Positions 1-10,594 of a stretch of DNA of 64,000 nucleotides are shown one piece after another; position 1 is the first letter of the stretch; the number at the start of each line of letters is the position of its first letter. A program made the translations under genes and the position numbers. This stretch comes from Winogradskyella vidalii. Its GTDB lineage: Bacteria; Bacteroidota; Bacteroidia; Flavobacteriales; Flavobacteriaceae. A model generated the notes under the pieces. The model searched no databases. It was not told the DNA's origin and worked only from the letters and a program-made list of their open reading frames with translations. The stretch spans positions 806,001 to 870,000 of the forward strand of contig NZ_JABFDG010000001.1 of the NCBI RefSeq assembly GCF_013403955.1, written 5' to 3'.

Positions 1-3000
1 ATCTGTAAGTGTCAACCCTGTAGCATCCGGGTAATCCACAATATTAACGGTTATAGTAGCTGCATCTGTTAAATTACATTCGTCTGAACTCACTGTATAA
101 GTATAATCACCTGCAGCGTCAACCGTTGGGTCAAATATTCCTGTACCACTTACAAGTGCTGGTGACCAAGTTCCATTTGTTTCTGGAGAACCACCTAGTT
201 GGTCAAATAAATCTACGGGATTAATTTCATCAGTACATAAATTAAGGATACCATCTTCTCCGGCATTGGGTAATCCAATAATAGATACAACAACAGAAGC
301 GCTAACATCAGGACAAGTATCTGTGTTACTAGAAACCGTATAAGTATAGGTTCCGGCAGCGTCAATTGTAGGGTCAAAAACGCCAGTTCCACTTGTAAGA
401 GCTGGTGTCCATATTCCATTAGTGTCTGGAGTACCACCTAAACTATCAAATAAATCTAGAGGGCTATCATTACTACAAAATTCAATTGTGCCATCTGTTC
501 CTGCATTAATTGGAGCTGCTATAGAAACAGTAACTGTTGAAGTGTCAGTTCCACATGCATTGGTTAAAGTGTACGTATATATGCCTTCAGGATCAATAGT
601 TGGGTCAAATATTCCAGTTCCAGTAGAAAGTGTAGGCGTCCAAGTACCACCAGTATCTGGAGTACCAGTAAGTCCACTAAATAAATCAACGGTATCAGTA
701 GCATTACATAAGGTTAGTGTACCGTCGGTTCCTGCATCTGGGTTTTCTATAAATGATACGGTAACTGTTGCTGTATCATCAGGACAGGTTGTTGCTGTGT
801 TAGAAACGGTGTACGTATATATGCCTTCAGAATCAATAGTCGGGTCAAATACTCCAGTTCCACTAGAAAGTGCAGGCGACCAAGTTCCACCAGTATCTGG
901 AGCACCACCTAAGTTGGTAAATAAATCTACAACGGCGATATCGTTAGGGCAGAATTCAACAAAACCATTGCTTCCAGCACTGTTAGCGTCAATTACAGTA
1001 ACTGTTACTGTTGCAGAGCTATTTCCGCATGCCGCAGAATTTATGGTATAGGTGTAAACACCTTGAGGGTCAATACTAGCATCAAAAACGCCAGTGCCAC
1101 TAGCTAAGGCAGGTGACCAAGTTCCGCCTGCTTGTGGTGTGCCACTAAGACTATTAAATAAATCGCTTGAACTTGTTAAGCTACACAAATCTAGAGTTCC
1201 ATCATCACCAGCATCAGCAACATTTTCTATGGTTACTTCAACGTTTGCTGAGCTATCAGCACAAGAACCAGTTCCGGGGATTGTATAAGTATAGGTGTCA
1301 GCTGTATCTAATAATGGGTCAAAAATTCCTGTACCACTAGCCAGTGTTGGCGTCCAAACCCCACCTGTGTCAGGTGAACCCCCAAGGCTATTAAAAAGGT
1401 CAATTGTTCCCTCATCAGTACAAACTGTAACGGAACCATCCGTACCGGCATCTTGTGATGTAGAAATAGAGACTGTAATTGTTGCAGTTGCGTCTACACA
1501 AGGACTCGTGCCTGAAACGGTATAAGTATAAGTACCTTCTGTGTCTACTAAGGGATCAAAAACCCCAGTACCACTTGCTAAAGCAGGTGACCACGTTCCA
1601 CCAATATCTGGAGTTCCAGCTAAGTTATCAAACAAATCAATTGTACCATCAATAGCACAACTATTTACGGCAGCATCTCCACCTGCATTAGGGGCTGTTT
1701 CTATACTTACTTCAACGTTTGCTGAATCATCTAAACATGATCCTGAATTAGATACTGTGTAAGTGTAAGTACCAGCAAGGTCAACTGAAGGGTCAAAAAT
1801 TCCTGTGCCACTTGTAAGTGTTGGTGTCCATGTACCCCCAGTTTCAGGTGTACCTCCTAGACTATCAAAAAGGTTTATCGAGCTGTCATTACTACAAAGT
1901 GTTATTGCGCCATCTGTACCAGCACTTTGAAATGGTGTTATAGAAATAGTGACGGTGGCAGTTGCATCTGCACAAGGACTAGTGCCAGGTACGGTATATG
2001 TGTAAGTGCCAACGGCATCAACTAAAGGGTCAAAAATATTTGTACCGCTCGCAAGTGTTGGTGTCCATGTACCACCAGTTTCAGGTGTACCTCCGAGTGT
2101 GTCAAATAAATTTATATTGCCGTCACTATCACAAATATTTACAACAGCGTCTATACCGGCATCCGGTTCTGGTATAATGATTACTGTAACATCTGAGGAA
2201 ACATCAGTACAAGGCGGTGTGCCTGTTAAAGTGTAGGTATAGGTGCCAGCGGTATCGACAGAAGGGTCAAAAACGCCAGTTCCACTGCTTAATTCTGGTG
2301 ACCAAGTCCCTCCAGTTTCTGGCGTGCCCCCAAGACTATTGAATAAGTCTACAGGGGTTAAGTCATTACTACAAATAGTAAGTGTACCATCGGAGCCCGC
2401 AATTGGTAATGGCGTGACAGCCACAGTAACAATTGCTGAGACTTCTGGGCAAGTTCCGCTTCCTGAAAATGAATATGTATAATCCCCAGCAGCATCAAGT
2501 AGGGGATTAAAAACGCCAGTTCCGCTTGCTAGAGCCGGTGACCAAGTTCCGCCAGGACTAGGAGTGCCGCCAAGGCTGTCAAATAAATTTATAGTTCCTA
2601 TATTGTCGCATATTTCAACTGTTCCATCTTCACCAGCATCATTAAAGGTTGTTACAGAAACAGTAACTTCTGACGAAACATCAATACAAGGTGCTGTAGC
2701 ACTTAGTGTATAAGTATAGATGCCTGGGCTATCAATTGCGGGGTCGAAAACCCCGGTTCCACTTGCTAATGCAGGTGACCATGTTCCACCTGGTTCAGGA
2801 TTACCTCCAAGACTACTAAATAAATCTACAGGAGCATTATTGCTACATAAATCTATAGTTTCGTTTGTACCAGGATTTGGCTCTGGAATTATAGAAACGG
2901 TTACTGTTGCCGATTCATCAGGACAAGTATTGTTAGAGTTTACAGTATAAGTATATTCACCTACGGAATCTATTAGAGGGTCAAAAACTCCTGTGCCACT

Positions 3001-3918
3001 ATTTAATGCAGGCGACCAAGTTCCTCCTGTTTCAGGGGAGCCTTCAAGAGATGAAAACAAATCGACTGTAGAATTTAGATTATTGTCACAAATTTCTAGA
3101 GTCCCATCTTCACCAGCATTTGGTCCAACATCTAAAACGGCCATAACCATAAGTCGAGCAGAGCTTTCACATGGCGGATCTACAGTGGTTCCATAATACA
3201 TTTGGCCATCAATTAAAGGGGTGTTTTCGGGTAAAGGAAATGCTGAAAATAATGAGATGTACCAATTGTTGTCCCCTGTTGCTTGTAAGTCGCCAACAGT
3301 AGGTGTAGAGGCTTCTGAATTACAAAAATATTGAATGCTGTCTCCAACAGGCATAGGAGTATAACCGACATTAACTAATACTGATAATCGAGATGTTCTA
3401 CAGCTTCCGTCAGGACTTGCTTGATCAGCATAGTAAAGCGTGTTATCCATTAAAATGTCTGTAGGATTTAGAGGAGTGCCTCCAAAAGGTGATAAATACC
3501 ACTGCACATCATTTCCTGTAGCACCTAAGTAAGCCACTGTAGCTTGGGAAGCATCGTCTATACAAATTCCTTGAAAATTACTACCAATTGGAGGACCATA
3601 AATGATAATATCAACACGGGCTCTTGTGCCACATGTTCCCGAACTATCATCTGCATAATAATCTTCACCATTTATTAAGCCGTCAGAATTGGATAAAGGT
3701 GTCGTTGAGGTAGGTGTATCATACCAAACAATACCACCGCCATTATCTATGGCTTCTAAATCGCCAACTAAAACAGATTGAACATCACAGAATGTCTGTG
3801 TACTTTCAGTTACTGTAGGACATTGCGCATTAACAGAAGTAAAGGTAGCGGTAATTGATAAAATAAGAAATGCTATACATAAAGGATAACTTCTAAAACA
3901 GTGCGGTTTGGCTTTCAT
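1..3918 (-). CDS. giant secreted repeat adhesin (N-terminal part, runs off window)
   Basis: The frame is open from an ATG at 3918 to base 1, giving 1306 codons with the C-terminus outside the window. Residues 1-32 form a signal peptide (basic start, hydrophobic core, VNAQ cleavage region). About 200 residues follow that resemble CHU_C-associated Ig-like modules (each with a YADxxxxxxC-type strand and a Cys pair). Then come 13 tandem units of 78-81 residues, each with a GTWxPxLxSGTGxFDP core, a GxYTYT strand and two conserved cysteines. Such architecture is typical of Bacteroidota cell-surface adhesins exported by T9SS, whose sorting domain would lie at the unseen C-terminus. It is the last gene of a minus-strand pair after the LysM protein and has its own promoter. 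Function as adhesin is inferred; ligand unknown. Confidence 0.85.
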   Translation of the reverse strand, partial: MKAKPHCFRSYPLCIAFLILSITATFTSVNAQCPTVTESTQTFCDVQSVLVGDLEAIDNGGGIVWYDTPTSTTPLSNSDGLINGEDYYADDSSGTCGTRARVDIIIYGPPIGSNFQGICIDDASQATVAYLGATGNDVQWYLSPFGGTPLNPTDILMDNTLYYADQASPDGSCRTSRLSVLVNVGYTPMPVGDSIQYFCNSEASTPTVGDLQATGDNNWYISLFSAFPLPENTPLIDGQMYYGTTVDPPCESSARLMVMAVLDVGPNAGEDGTLEICDNNLNSTVDLFSSLEGSPETGGTWSPALNSGTGVFDPLIDSVGEYTYTVNSNNTCPDESATVTVSIIPEPNPGTNETIDLCSNNAPVDLFSSLGGNPEPGGTWSPALASGTGVFDPAIDSPGIYTYTLSATAPCIDVSSEVTVSVTTFNDAGEDGTVEICDNIGTINLFDSLGGTPSPGGTWSPALASGTGVFNPLLDAAGDYTYSFSGSGTCPEVSAIVTVAVTPLPIAGSDGTLTICSNDLTPVDLFNSLGGTPETGGTWSPELSSGTGVFDPSVDTAGTYTYTLTGTPPCTDVSSDVTVIIIPEPDAGIDAVVNICDSDGNINLFDTLGGTPETGGTWTPTLASGTNIFDPLVDAVGTYTYTVPGTSPCADATATVTISITPFQSAGTDGAITLCSNDSSINLFDSLGGTPETGGTWTPTLTSGTGIFDPSVDLAGTYTYTVSNSGSCLDDSANVEVSIETAPNAGGDAAVNSCAIDGTIDLFDNLAGTPDIGGTWSPALASGTGVFDPLVDTEGTYTYTVSGTSPCVDATATITVSISTSQDAGTDGSVTVCTDEGTIDLFNSLGGSPDTGGVWTPTLASGTGIFDPLLDTADTYTYTIPGTGSCADSSANVEVTIENVADAGDDGTLDLCSLTSSSDLFNSLSGTPQAGGTWSPALASGTGVFDASIDPQGVYTYTINSAACGNSSATVTVTVIDANSAGSNGFVEFCPNDIAVVDLFTNLGGAPDTGGTWSPALSSGTGVFDPTIDSEGIYTYTVSNTATTCPDDTATVTVSFIENPDAGTDGTLTLCNATDTVDLFSGLTGTPDTGGTWTPTLSTGTGIFDPTIDPEGIYTYTLTNACGTDTSTVTVSIAAPINAGTDGTIEFCSNDSPLDLFDSLGGTPDTNGIWTPALTSGTGVFDPTIDAAGTYTYTVSSNTDTCPDVSASVVVSIIGLPNAGEDGILNLCTDEINPVDLFDQLGGSPETNGTWSPALVSGTGIFDPTVDAAGDYTYTVSSDECNLTDAATITVNIVDYPDATGLTLTD
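25..3135 (-). repeat. 13 tandem coding repeats of about 234-243 bp in the adhesin
   Basis: The recurring plus-strand landmark GGTGACCAAGTTCCACC or close variants occurs near 170, 404, 637, 878, 1113, 1346, 1589, 1823, 2063, 2300, 2540, 2775 and 3012. Spacing stays in multiples of three. The core (GTW to FDP) is best conserved at DNA level and the linkers vary more, so units are diverged rather than freshly duplicated. Confidence 0.9.
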
Positions 3919-4025
3919 TAAAAAAATTTAAAATAATAACTTTTGTTGAAATCGATGCCATGGATAAGAACAGCAAGTTCAAAATAAAACTGTTTTCTTG
4001 CTAAATTGTAAGATCAAGGGAATAA

Positions 4026-4057
4026 CAAATATATATAAATAGCACTTAGTTAGCAAA
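4026..4057 (-). promoter_or_regulatory. Bacteroidota-type promoter for the adhesin
   Basis: On the minus strand TTTG (4057-4054), then 20 bases, then TATATTTG (4033-4026). This matches TTTG-N19-20-TAnnTTTG. The predicted start near 4020 leaves a leader of about 100 bases before the adhesin ATG at 3918. It lies after the upstream LysM gene, so the adhesin can be transcribed on its own. Confidence 0.55.
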
Positions 4058-4108
4058 ATTAAAATAGGGCAGTTTTATAGTTTTTTTTTATTTCGTTATT
4101 TAAGCTTC

Positions 4109-6391
4109 TTAATCAAGTATAATCATACCTTCATCAGAATTATATTGCATTAAATAAATCCCTGTATTTATGTAATTATTATCCTCTGTTTTTTTGTATT
4201 TAAATCTCAGGTGTGGTTGCTCAGAATCTATGGTGTTTATGGTCTCTTCTAAAGACGTATTCTGAGAAAGCCTTAAAATAATATCTAGAGTTACATCGAA
4301 GCCCAATGCCGCATTTCGGGTTGGTTCAACTTCAAAAATTGTTTCGTAATTAGTTTCAAAATTGTTGATGCCGCTTTTGTTTTTACGGTCTGTTACTGTA
4401 GGGAATATGAGTTTTAATATGCGGTACCTCATGTCTGAAACTTGGCTTTGATTTGGTAACAATGAAGATTCTAGCATCACCAATTGAATTTGATAATTGG
4501 CTAGTTTACTCATTAGAGCAGTTGTTGAATTAAGAAACACAATTGTTTTGTCACTATCGAATATGACATAGTTAACTTGGTCTTTAATAAGGGCATTTTC
4601 TAAAGCATCTGATTCGGAAAATCCGGAGTTATCAACTTTTAAAAATTTAGCGTCAGGGAATGTGTTTAAAATTAAATCTTTATTTTCTGCTTCTTCATTG
4701 TCGCTTAAAACTATTACTTGTCCATTTTGTTTTGCTAAATAAGCTAGTGTTTTAGTCTTCTGAAGTTGACTATCTGGAATAGATTTGTAGATTGTGATAC
4801 TATCAATTGACGTCATGTTAGACTCAATATCAATTAGTGATATTTTTTCATTTGATATTATGCTAGGATAGGCAGAAGCACCATCAAAGAAAGGAACAAG
4901 AATAGCGTTTTTCTTATGTGGACTCTCAATATCTAATTGGGTTTTTGCAATGTTCGTTTTAATTAAGGTGACATCGAAGTCTAAATTTAAAGCTTTAGCT
5001 GAATCTATGGCAATCTGAGCACCTTGGAAAAACTCTATATATTTTTGAAATTCACTATTAATTGCCAGCATTTTTTTTCGTTCTTCTGGTGAACTGAGTT
5101 CATCGCTAGAGAATGGTGAATAAAAGTATATCCCGCTACTGGTATTTGTAACTAAATTATCTAGTAAATTTCTATTTTTGTTGTTGTCTACTTTTGGTGT
5201 TGTGTTTTTAACAGTATTACTAGTAACTTCTGTGTTTTGAGTAGTGTTTTTATTGTTTGTTGCGCTGTCAGAAGTTTCAATGACGCTTTTTGGCATTTTT
5301 ATAACATTGCCTTTATTGACCGAAGTTAGCAGTTTAGGGTTTAAAGCTGTAAATTCATCAATCGTCATATCTGCTTTTTTCGCTAAACTATAAAGCGTTT
5401 CCTTGTCTTTAATGGTATAGTTGATATAGTTACCTGCAAGAGGTGAAGGATTTTCTTCCTTTTCTAAATCTTCTTGATTAGCTTTTTCAACTTTTATCTC
5501 TTCTTCTTCTTCTTCTTCTTCTTCTTCTTTTTCTAATTTTTCTTGTTTACTAAGGTCTTCTTGTTGAAGCTCATCTTGTACGGTTGCGTTGTTTTCATTC
5601 TCAGAAGATAAAGTAGCGCTATCGTCTTCTGTTACAGCCGTGTTATTAGAATCTGGTCTGGTTTCTATTTTAGGCTCTTTTTTGTCTGTAACTGTATTTA
5701 CTTGAAGTTTTTGACCAATCCGGAGCATTTTAACAATATGTGGATTTTTATTTTCTAGCGCTGTGATACTCATATTAAAACGTTTGGAGAGTATGAATTT
5801 TGTGTCTCCTTGTTTTACGATATACTCACCACTGGTTGAGACTTCAGATTTCTTTTCAGGAATGGTAATAATTTGACCTGTTTCTGAAACACCTGTAGTA
5901 AGCTCTGAGTTTGCCGCTACTAATTGTTCTACACTTATTCCATTGTTTTTTGCAATTTCAGAAAGTGTTTCGCCTTTAGCTACAACATGCTCTCCTTCTT
6001 TTAGGCTTTTGTCAACGTTGATAATATGACCCACTTGAAGCATTTTTATAATATGTGGATTTTGTTGCTCTAATTGGACAATGCTAACTCCAAAACGTTT
6101 AGCGAGACTATATTTAGTTTCACCACGTTTTACTTGATAATTAGAAACTTGGGTATCCTTTAATATGGCAGTTTTATTTGCGTTAGGGATTTTTAAAGTT
6201 CGACCAGGGTAAATAACGTTTTGTGATCCTGGGTTAAGCTCATAAATAGCATTTACACTAACGTCATATTTTTTAGAAATCCGATAAACATTTTCACCTT
6301 TTTGGATGGTATGGTTAATATAGTTTTCTTGAGCCCACATAAATTTAGAGCTTAATACCAAAACTATGACAAGCGTAAAATATTTCCCCAT
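4109..6391 (-). CDS. five-LysM envelope protein with C-terminal substrate-binding-like domain
   Basis: 760 residues from the ATG at 6391; a TTG nine codons upstream is also in frame but the ATG directly precedes the signal peptide (MGKYFTLVIVLVL...WAQ). LysM modules lie at about 25-68, 82-126, 133-178, 188-232 and 322-368, each with a GxTxxxIAKxxGxS-like core and an NP turn. A Glu-rich linker with ten consecutive Glu residues separates module 4 from 5. Residues 430-760 look like a type I periplasmic-binding fold, as in LysM proteins annotated in flavobacteria as amino-acid ABC transporter binding proteins. LysM should bind peptidoglycan, placing it in the periplasm. No transporter genes are adjacent, so transport is doubtful; an envelope structural or sensing role is likelier. 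Confidence 0.8.
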   Translation of the reverse strand: MGKYFTLVIVLVLSSKFMWAQENYINHTIQKGENVYRISKKYDVSVNAIYELNPGSQNVIYPGRTLKIPNANKTAILKDTQVSNYQVKRGETKYSLAKRFGVSIVQLEQQNPHIIKMLQVGHIINVDKSLKEGEHVVAKGETLSEIAKNNGISVEQLVAANSELTTGVSETGQIITIPEKKSEVSTSGEYIVKQGDTKFILSKRFNMSITALENKNPHIVKMLRIGQKLQVNTVTDKKEPKIETRPDSNNTAVTEDDSATLSSENENNATVQDELQQEDLSKQEKLEKEEEEEEEEEEIKVEKANQEDLEKEENPSPLAGNYINYTIKDKETLYSLAKKADMTIDEFTALNPKLLTSVNKGNVIKMPKSVIETSDSATNNKNTTQNTEVTSNTVKNTTPKVDNNKNRNLLDNLVTNTSSGIYFYSPFSSDELSSPEERKKMLAINSEFQKYIEFFQGAQIAIDSAKALNLDFDVTLIKTNIAKTQLDIESPHKKNAILVPFFDGASAYPSIISNEKISLIDIESNMTSIDSITIYKSIPDSQLQKTKTLAYLAKQNGQVIVLSDNEEAENKDLILNTFPDAKFLKVDNSGFSESDALENALIKDQVNYVIFDSDKTIVFLNSTTALMSKLANYQIQLVMLESSLLPNQSQVSDMRYRILKLIFPTVTDRKNKSGINNFETNYETIFEVEPTRNAALGFDVTLDIILRLSQNTSLEETINTIDSEQPHLRFKYKKTEDNNYINTGIYLMQYNSDEGMIILD
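5501..5527 (-). repeat. (GAA)9 trinucleotide tract coding poly-Glu
   Basis: Nine perfect TTC triplets on the plus strand, read as GAA on the coding strand, inside the acidic linker of the LysM protein. Slippage here would change length without shifting frame. Confidence 0.95.
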
Positions 6392-6756
6392 TCTCTTTCT
6401 AATGTTTAATTGTAACAACCTGCATACGAATTAGGTAGTTGTAGTTTATTTATTTTTTTACATTAAAAATAAGCCTTTAAGAAAGGGGTTGGTTCTTAAA
6501 TGATTATGGTTGATACCGACTTACTAAAAATGCAAAAAAAAGTATTTGCTTATACAAACAATAAAAGTACTAAAAATATAGGCATGATGCTTTAAAATAA
6601 TACTTGTTATCAACAGGATGTTAACAAAATTTTTGTGGTGATATTCTAGGTTTGTATAGTGTGGGATTGAATTTTTTTAATAAAGAATGAAAAGTTATCG
6701 ATCGTAAGTCATAACTAGTAACTATGTACTATCTTTGTAGCCTTAAATAAAATTAA
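6392..6756. other. divergent intergenic region between the LysM gene and der
   Basis: 365 AT-rich bases. The only element I can defend is TATCTTTG at 6730-6737, a TAnnTTTG -7 box 20 bases before the der ATG, without a clear TTG at the -33 distance. A second TAGGTTTG lies at 6647-6654. No minus-strand -7 box for the LysM gene was found. Confidence 0.4.
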
Positions 6757-8061
6757 ATGAGCAATATAGTCGCTGTAGTAGGTCGTCCGAATGTAGGGAA
6801 GTCGACATTTTTTAACCGTTTAATCAAAAGGCGTGAAGCTATTGTTGATGCCGTTAGTGGTGTTACTAGGGATCGTCATTATGGGAAAACGGACTGGAAT
6901 GGTATGGAGTTTTCGTTAATTGATACTGGAGGTTACGTTGTTGGTAGTGATGATGTTTTTGAAGCCGAAATTGATAAACAGGTAGAGTTAGCAATAGAAG
7001 AAGCAGATGCTATTATTTTTATGGTTGATGTAGAAACGGGTGTTACAGGAATGGATGAGGACGTGGCCAATTTATTGCGAAAAGTTGATAAGCCTGTTTT
7101 TTTAGTCGTCAATAAAGTTGATAATAATAAACGCGCTGAAGATGCTGTGGAGTTCTATTCGCTAGGTTTAGGTGAGTATTTTACAATTGCAAGTATAAAT
7201 GGTAGTGGAACAGGCGATTTATTAGATGCTGTTGTTGAGGCATTACCAGAAAAAGAAGAGATTGACGAAGAAGAATTACCGCGTTTTGCCGTTGTAGGAA
7301 GACCAAATGCTGGTAAATCATCATTTATAAACGCGTTAATTGGCGAAGAACGTTACATCGTTACAGACATTGCTGGTACAACGCGAGATTCTATTGATAC
7401 TAAATATAACCGTTTTGGTTTCGAATTTAATTTAGTAGATACAGCAGGGATTCGCCGTAAATCTAAAGTAAAAGAAGATTTAGAATTTTATTCCGTAATG
7501 CGAAGTGTAAGAGCTATAGAGCATTGTGATGTTTGTTTATTAGTCTTAGATGCAACACGTGGTTTTGATGGCCAAGTGCAAAACATATTTTGGTTAGCAG
7601 AACGCAATAGAAAAGGCATTGTGATTCTTGTTAATAAATGGGATTTGGTAGAGAAAGATACCAAAACTGCCAGAGAATTTGAACAACATATCAGAAGAGA
7701 GATGGCGCCTTTTACAGATGTGCCTATTGTATTTATTTCAGTATTAAATAAGCAACGAATTTTTAAAGCTATTGAAACAGCTGTTGAGGTTTATAAAAAC
7801 AGAACCAAACGTATTAAGACTAGTGTGCTTAATGAGACTTTATTACCTATTATTGATCATCAGCCACCTCCAGCCTATAAAGGCAAGTTTGTGAAAATAA
7901 AATATATTATGCAGTTGCCAACACCGCAGCCACAATTTGCTTTTTTCTGTAATTTACCGCAATATGTTAAGGAGCCTTATATGCGTTTTTTAGAGAATAA
8001 ACTACGTGATGAATTTGACTTTAATGGGGTCCCGGTAAGTGTCTATATGAGAAAAAAATAA
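6757..8061 (+). CDS. der: ribosome assembly GTPase Der (EngA)
   Basis: 434 residues, normal length. Two tandem G domains: the first P-loop GRPNVGKST begins at residue 9, with DTGG and NKVD; the second GRPNAGKSS begins near 180, with DTAG and NKWD. A KH-like C-terminal domain follows (about 355-434). Der is essential for 50S subunit maturation. The next gene begins 18 bases after the stop, so they are probably co-transcribed although functionally unrelated. Confidence 0.98.
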   Translation: MSNIVAVVGRPNVGKSTFFNRLIKRREAIVDAVSGVTRDRHYGKTDWNGMEFSLIDTGGYVVGSDDVFEAEIDKQVELAIEEADAIIFMVDVETGVTGMDEDVANLLRKVDKPVFLVVNKVDNNKRAEDAVEFYSLGLGEYFTIASINGSGTGDLLDAVVEALPEKEEIDEEELPRFAVVGRPNAGKSSFINALIGEERYIVTDIAGTTRDSIDTKYNRFGFEFNLVDTAGIRRKSKVKEDLEFYSVMRSVRAIEHCDVCLLVLDATRGFDGQVQNIFWLAERNRKGIVILVNKWDLVEKDTKTAREFEQHIRREMAPFTDVPIVFISVLNKQRIFKAIETAVEVYKNRTKRIKTSVLNETLLPIIDHQPPPAYKGKFVKIKYIMQLPTPQPQFAFFCNLPQYVKEPYMRFLENKLRDEFDFNGVPVSVYMRKK

Positions 8062-8079
8062 TCTATTTGCTCTGTTTAT

Positions 8080-10509
8080 ATGAATGAAATTAAGTATATT
8101 TTTTACCTGTTATGCTTATGTCATTCATGTGGTTTTTGTCAAGATCTTCCTCCAGAAATAAACGTTACTGGCCTACAGGTTTATTGTCCAGAAACCTCTA
8201 TGCCAATAGTGACTTCCGTTTTGATAACCGACCCAAATTCTGAAGACAGCATGTTGTCTGAGGTTTTTGTGCAAATAGCAGAAGGATATCAAAACGGAGC
8301 AGATTCGTTATTATTACAAGGTACACATCCTAATGTAACGTCGAGTTGGAATCCTTCTGAAGGACTTTTAACCCTAACAGGACCTGCAACGTTTACTGCC
8401 TTTGAAACAGCGATTCAAAATGTAGTCTTTCAAACAACTGCCACGCTCTTTAATCAAGACAGGCAATTTTCTATCAATTTAGGTGATGCTAATTATTTGC
8501 CTAGTACAGGACATTATTATTTTTACGTAGCCGATGCCGGAATTACTTGGACAGAAGCACGAGATGCAGCTGAAGCGCAAACTTATTTTGGCTTACAAGG
8601 CTATTTAGCAACCTTAACCTCTGAAGAGGAATCGCAATTGGCAGGTGAACAAAGTGCTGGCACAGGATGGATAGGTGCTTCAGATACAGAAATTGAAGGT
8701 ACTTGGCAATGGATGACAGGCCCAGAAGCAGGAACCGTATTTTGGCAAGGTAACGTTAATGGAAGCGCACCAAATAATGAATTCTCTTTTTGGAATACTG
8801 CCGAACCTAACAATTTAGGTAATGAAGATTATGCACATATAACAGCACCAGGAATTGGTGTTTTAGGATCTTGGAATGATTTGTCTGTTACAGGTGCTAT
8901 TGATCCACTCGATGATTATCACCCCAAAGGCTATATTGTTGAGTTTGGTGGAATGCCTAATGAACCCGAAATTAATCTCTCAGCAAGCAGCACGCTTATA
9001 ATGCCACGTGTTTTAACTAATGATATTACCGTTTGTGGTACAAACACTTTTACACTAACTGTAGAAGCTTCAACGCCTAATGTTTTGTGGTTTGATACGG
9101 CTACATCTTTAATACCTATTCATAACGGATTAAATTACGATGTCACTATTAGTAACACAACGACCTATTGGCTAGAGGCTGTTGTGCCAAACTGCTCTGT
9201 AACTATGACGAGGTATCCTTTGGTAGTAACTATAAACCCAAAGCCTAATATCAATAACATTACGATAAATCAATGTGAAGATGACCTCATTGATGGGCAG
9301 TCTAATTTTAACCTTGCAGCTTACGCAGAGGTCATTGTAAATGGTAGTTTAAGTAATTTAGAAGTTAATTTTTTTGAAACGGAAGATTTATCAATTCTTA
9401 TAAATGATGATGATTATACCAATTTGTACAACAATCAACTTATATATGCTGAGGTCTTAAATATTGAAACAAATTGTAGTGCCATTGCCGAGATTCTATT
9501 AACAGTAAATACTAATCCATCTAATAATGCTTCTTTAAGCGTATGTGATAATTTAGAAGAAACTGGTTTTGTAAGTTTTGATTTGGCTATGGCTGAAGCT
9601 CAAATTTTAGATTCAAACATGTCCAACGTAATTATTTTAGGTTTTTTTGAAACTTATAATGATGCCTTACTTCAAGAAAACCAATTGAATTCCAGTTTTA
9701 CAAATACAGCAGCTTATAGTCAAACTATTTATGCCAGATTGGAGCAAAATGGGAGTTGCTATAGTATTGCAGAAGTGAATCTAAATGTAGAACCATTACC
9801 GTATCTGCTTCCTGATGAAACTATTTATTATTGCTTAAATAGTTTTCCTGATGCCTTAACTTTAGATGGTGGAATTATAGATGACCTACCCAATAACTAT
9901 TCCTATAATTGGTCTACAGGTGAAACCACAATGACTATTGAAGTCAATGAACTAGGAACATATTCTGTACAAGTCACAATACCCAATGGCTGTACTAATG
10001 AGCGAACAATAACTGTTTTACCTTCAGATACCGCATTTATTGAAACTATTACTGTTACTGACTTAACAGATAACAATACCATTTCTGTATTGGTATCTGG
10101 AGATGGCGATTATGTATTTGCTTTAAATGATATAAATGGTCTGTATCAAGAATCAAATATGTTTGAAAATGTTCCTGCCGGAACTCATAAGGTCTATGTA
10201 AAAGATATTAAAGCAGATTGTGGTACTGTGTTAAGTCCTATTTCTGTTTTAGGTTTTCCAAAGTACTTTACACCTAATGGCGATACGGTAAATGAAACTT
10301 GGCAATTAAGTGGCATTTCGGGACTCGAGACTAGCGTTGATGTTAAAATTTATAATCGTTATGGGAAATTAGTTGCTGTATTAAATTCTAATCAACCCTA
10401 TTGGGATGGAACTCATAATGGAAAACGTTTACCAACGGATGATTATTGGTTTGTTGCAGAGTTAGTAGATGGCAGAGTTTATAAAGGTCATTTTACTTTA
10501 AAACGATAG
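8080..10509 (+). CDS. secreted C-type-lectin protein with T9SS type B C-terminal domain
   Basis: 809 residues. A signal peptide ends near residue 20 (CHSCGFCQ). A C-type-lectin-like domain spans about 145-285 and carries the diagnostic WIGASD, EPNN and WND motifs. A run of Ig-like segments with paired cysteines follows (about 310-720). The last 85 residues are a CHU_C / gliding-motility-associated domain: FTPNGDTVNETW, VKIYNRYGK, PYWDGTHNGK, DYWF and a terminal KGHFTLKR. This domain is the sorting signal for T9SS, so the protein should be secreted or surface bound. A carbohydrate- or protein-binding adhesive role is inferred from the lectin fold; the sugar is unknown. It follows der by 18 bases. 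Confidence 0.88.
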   Translation: MNEIKYIFYLLCLCHSCGFCQDLPPEINVTGLQVYCPETSMPIVTSVLITDPNSEDSMLSEVFVQIAEGYQNGADSLLLQGTHPNVTSSWNPSEGLLTLTGPATFTAFETAIQNVVFQTTATLFNQDRQFSINLGDANYLPSTGHYYFYVADAGITWTEARDAAEAQTYFGLQGYLATLTSEEESQLAGEQSAGTGWIGASDTEIEGTWQWMTGPEAGTVFWQGNVNGSAPNNEFSFWNTAEPNNLGNEDYAHITAPGIGVLGSWNDLSVTGAIDPLDDYHPKGYIVEFGGMPNEPEINLSASSTLIMPRVLTNDITVCGTNTFTLTVEASTPNVLWFDTATSLIPIHNGLNYDVTISNTTTYWLEAVVPNCSVTMTRYPLVVTINPKPNINNITINQCEDDLIDGQSNFNLAAYAEVIVNGSLSNLEVNFFETEDLSILINDDDYTNLYNNQLIYAEVLNIETNCSAIAEILLTVNTNPSNNASLSVCDNLEETGFVSFDLAMAEAQILDSNMSNVIILGFFETYNDALLQENQLNSSFTNTAAYSQTIYARLEQNGSCYSIAEVNLNVEPLPYLLPDETIYYCLNSFPDALTLDGGIIDDLPNNYSYNWSTGETTMTIEVNELGTYSVQVTIPNGCTNERTITVLPSDTAFIETITVTDLTDNNTISVLVSGDGDYVFALNDINGLYQESNMFENVPAGTHKVYVKDIKADCGTVLSPISVLGFPKYFTPNGDTVNETWQLSGISGLETSVDVKIYNRYGKLVAVLNSNQPYWDGTHNGKRLPTDDYWFVAELVDGRVYKGHFTLKR

Positions 10510-10594
10510 TTTTATAAAAATATTAACAAAATTAATACTAATTCTAGCTTTCTTGCGTTTCAATTGCGGCTATTCATCAATCAAATCAATCATC

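Noticed and set aside
25-3135. Regular repeats as a CRISPR array
   Set aside because: Unit length is about 240 bases, all units are coding and in frame, and there are no short identical repeats with unique spacers.
422-3196. A series of plus-strand frames of 64-209 residues
   Set aside because: They repeat with the adhesin unit and are antisense reflections of the conserved minus-strand coding repeats; low-complexity Ser/Val/Pro sequence without starts of quality.
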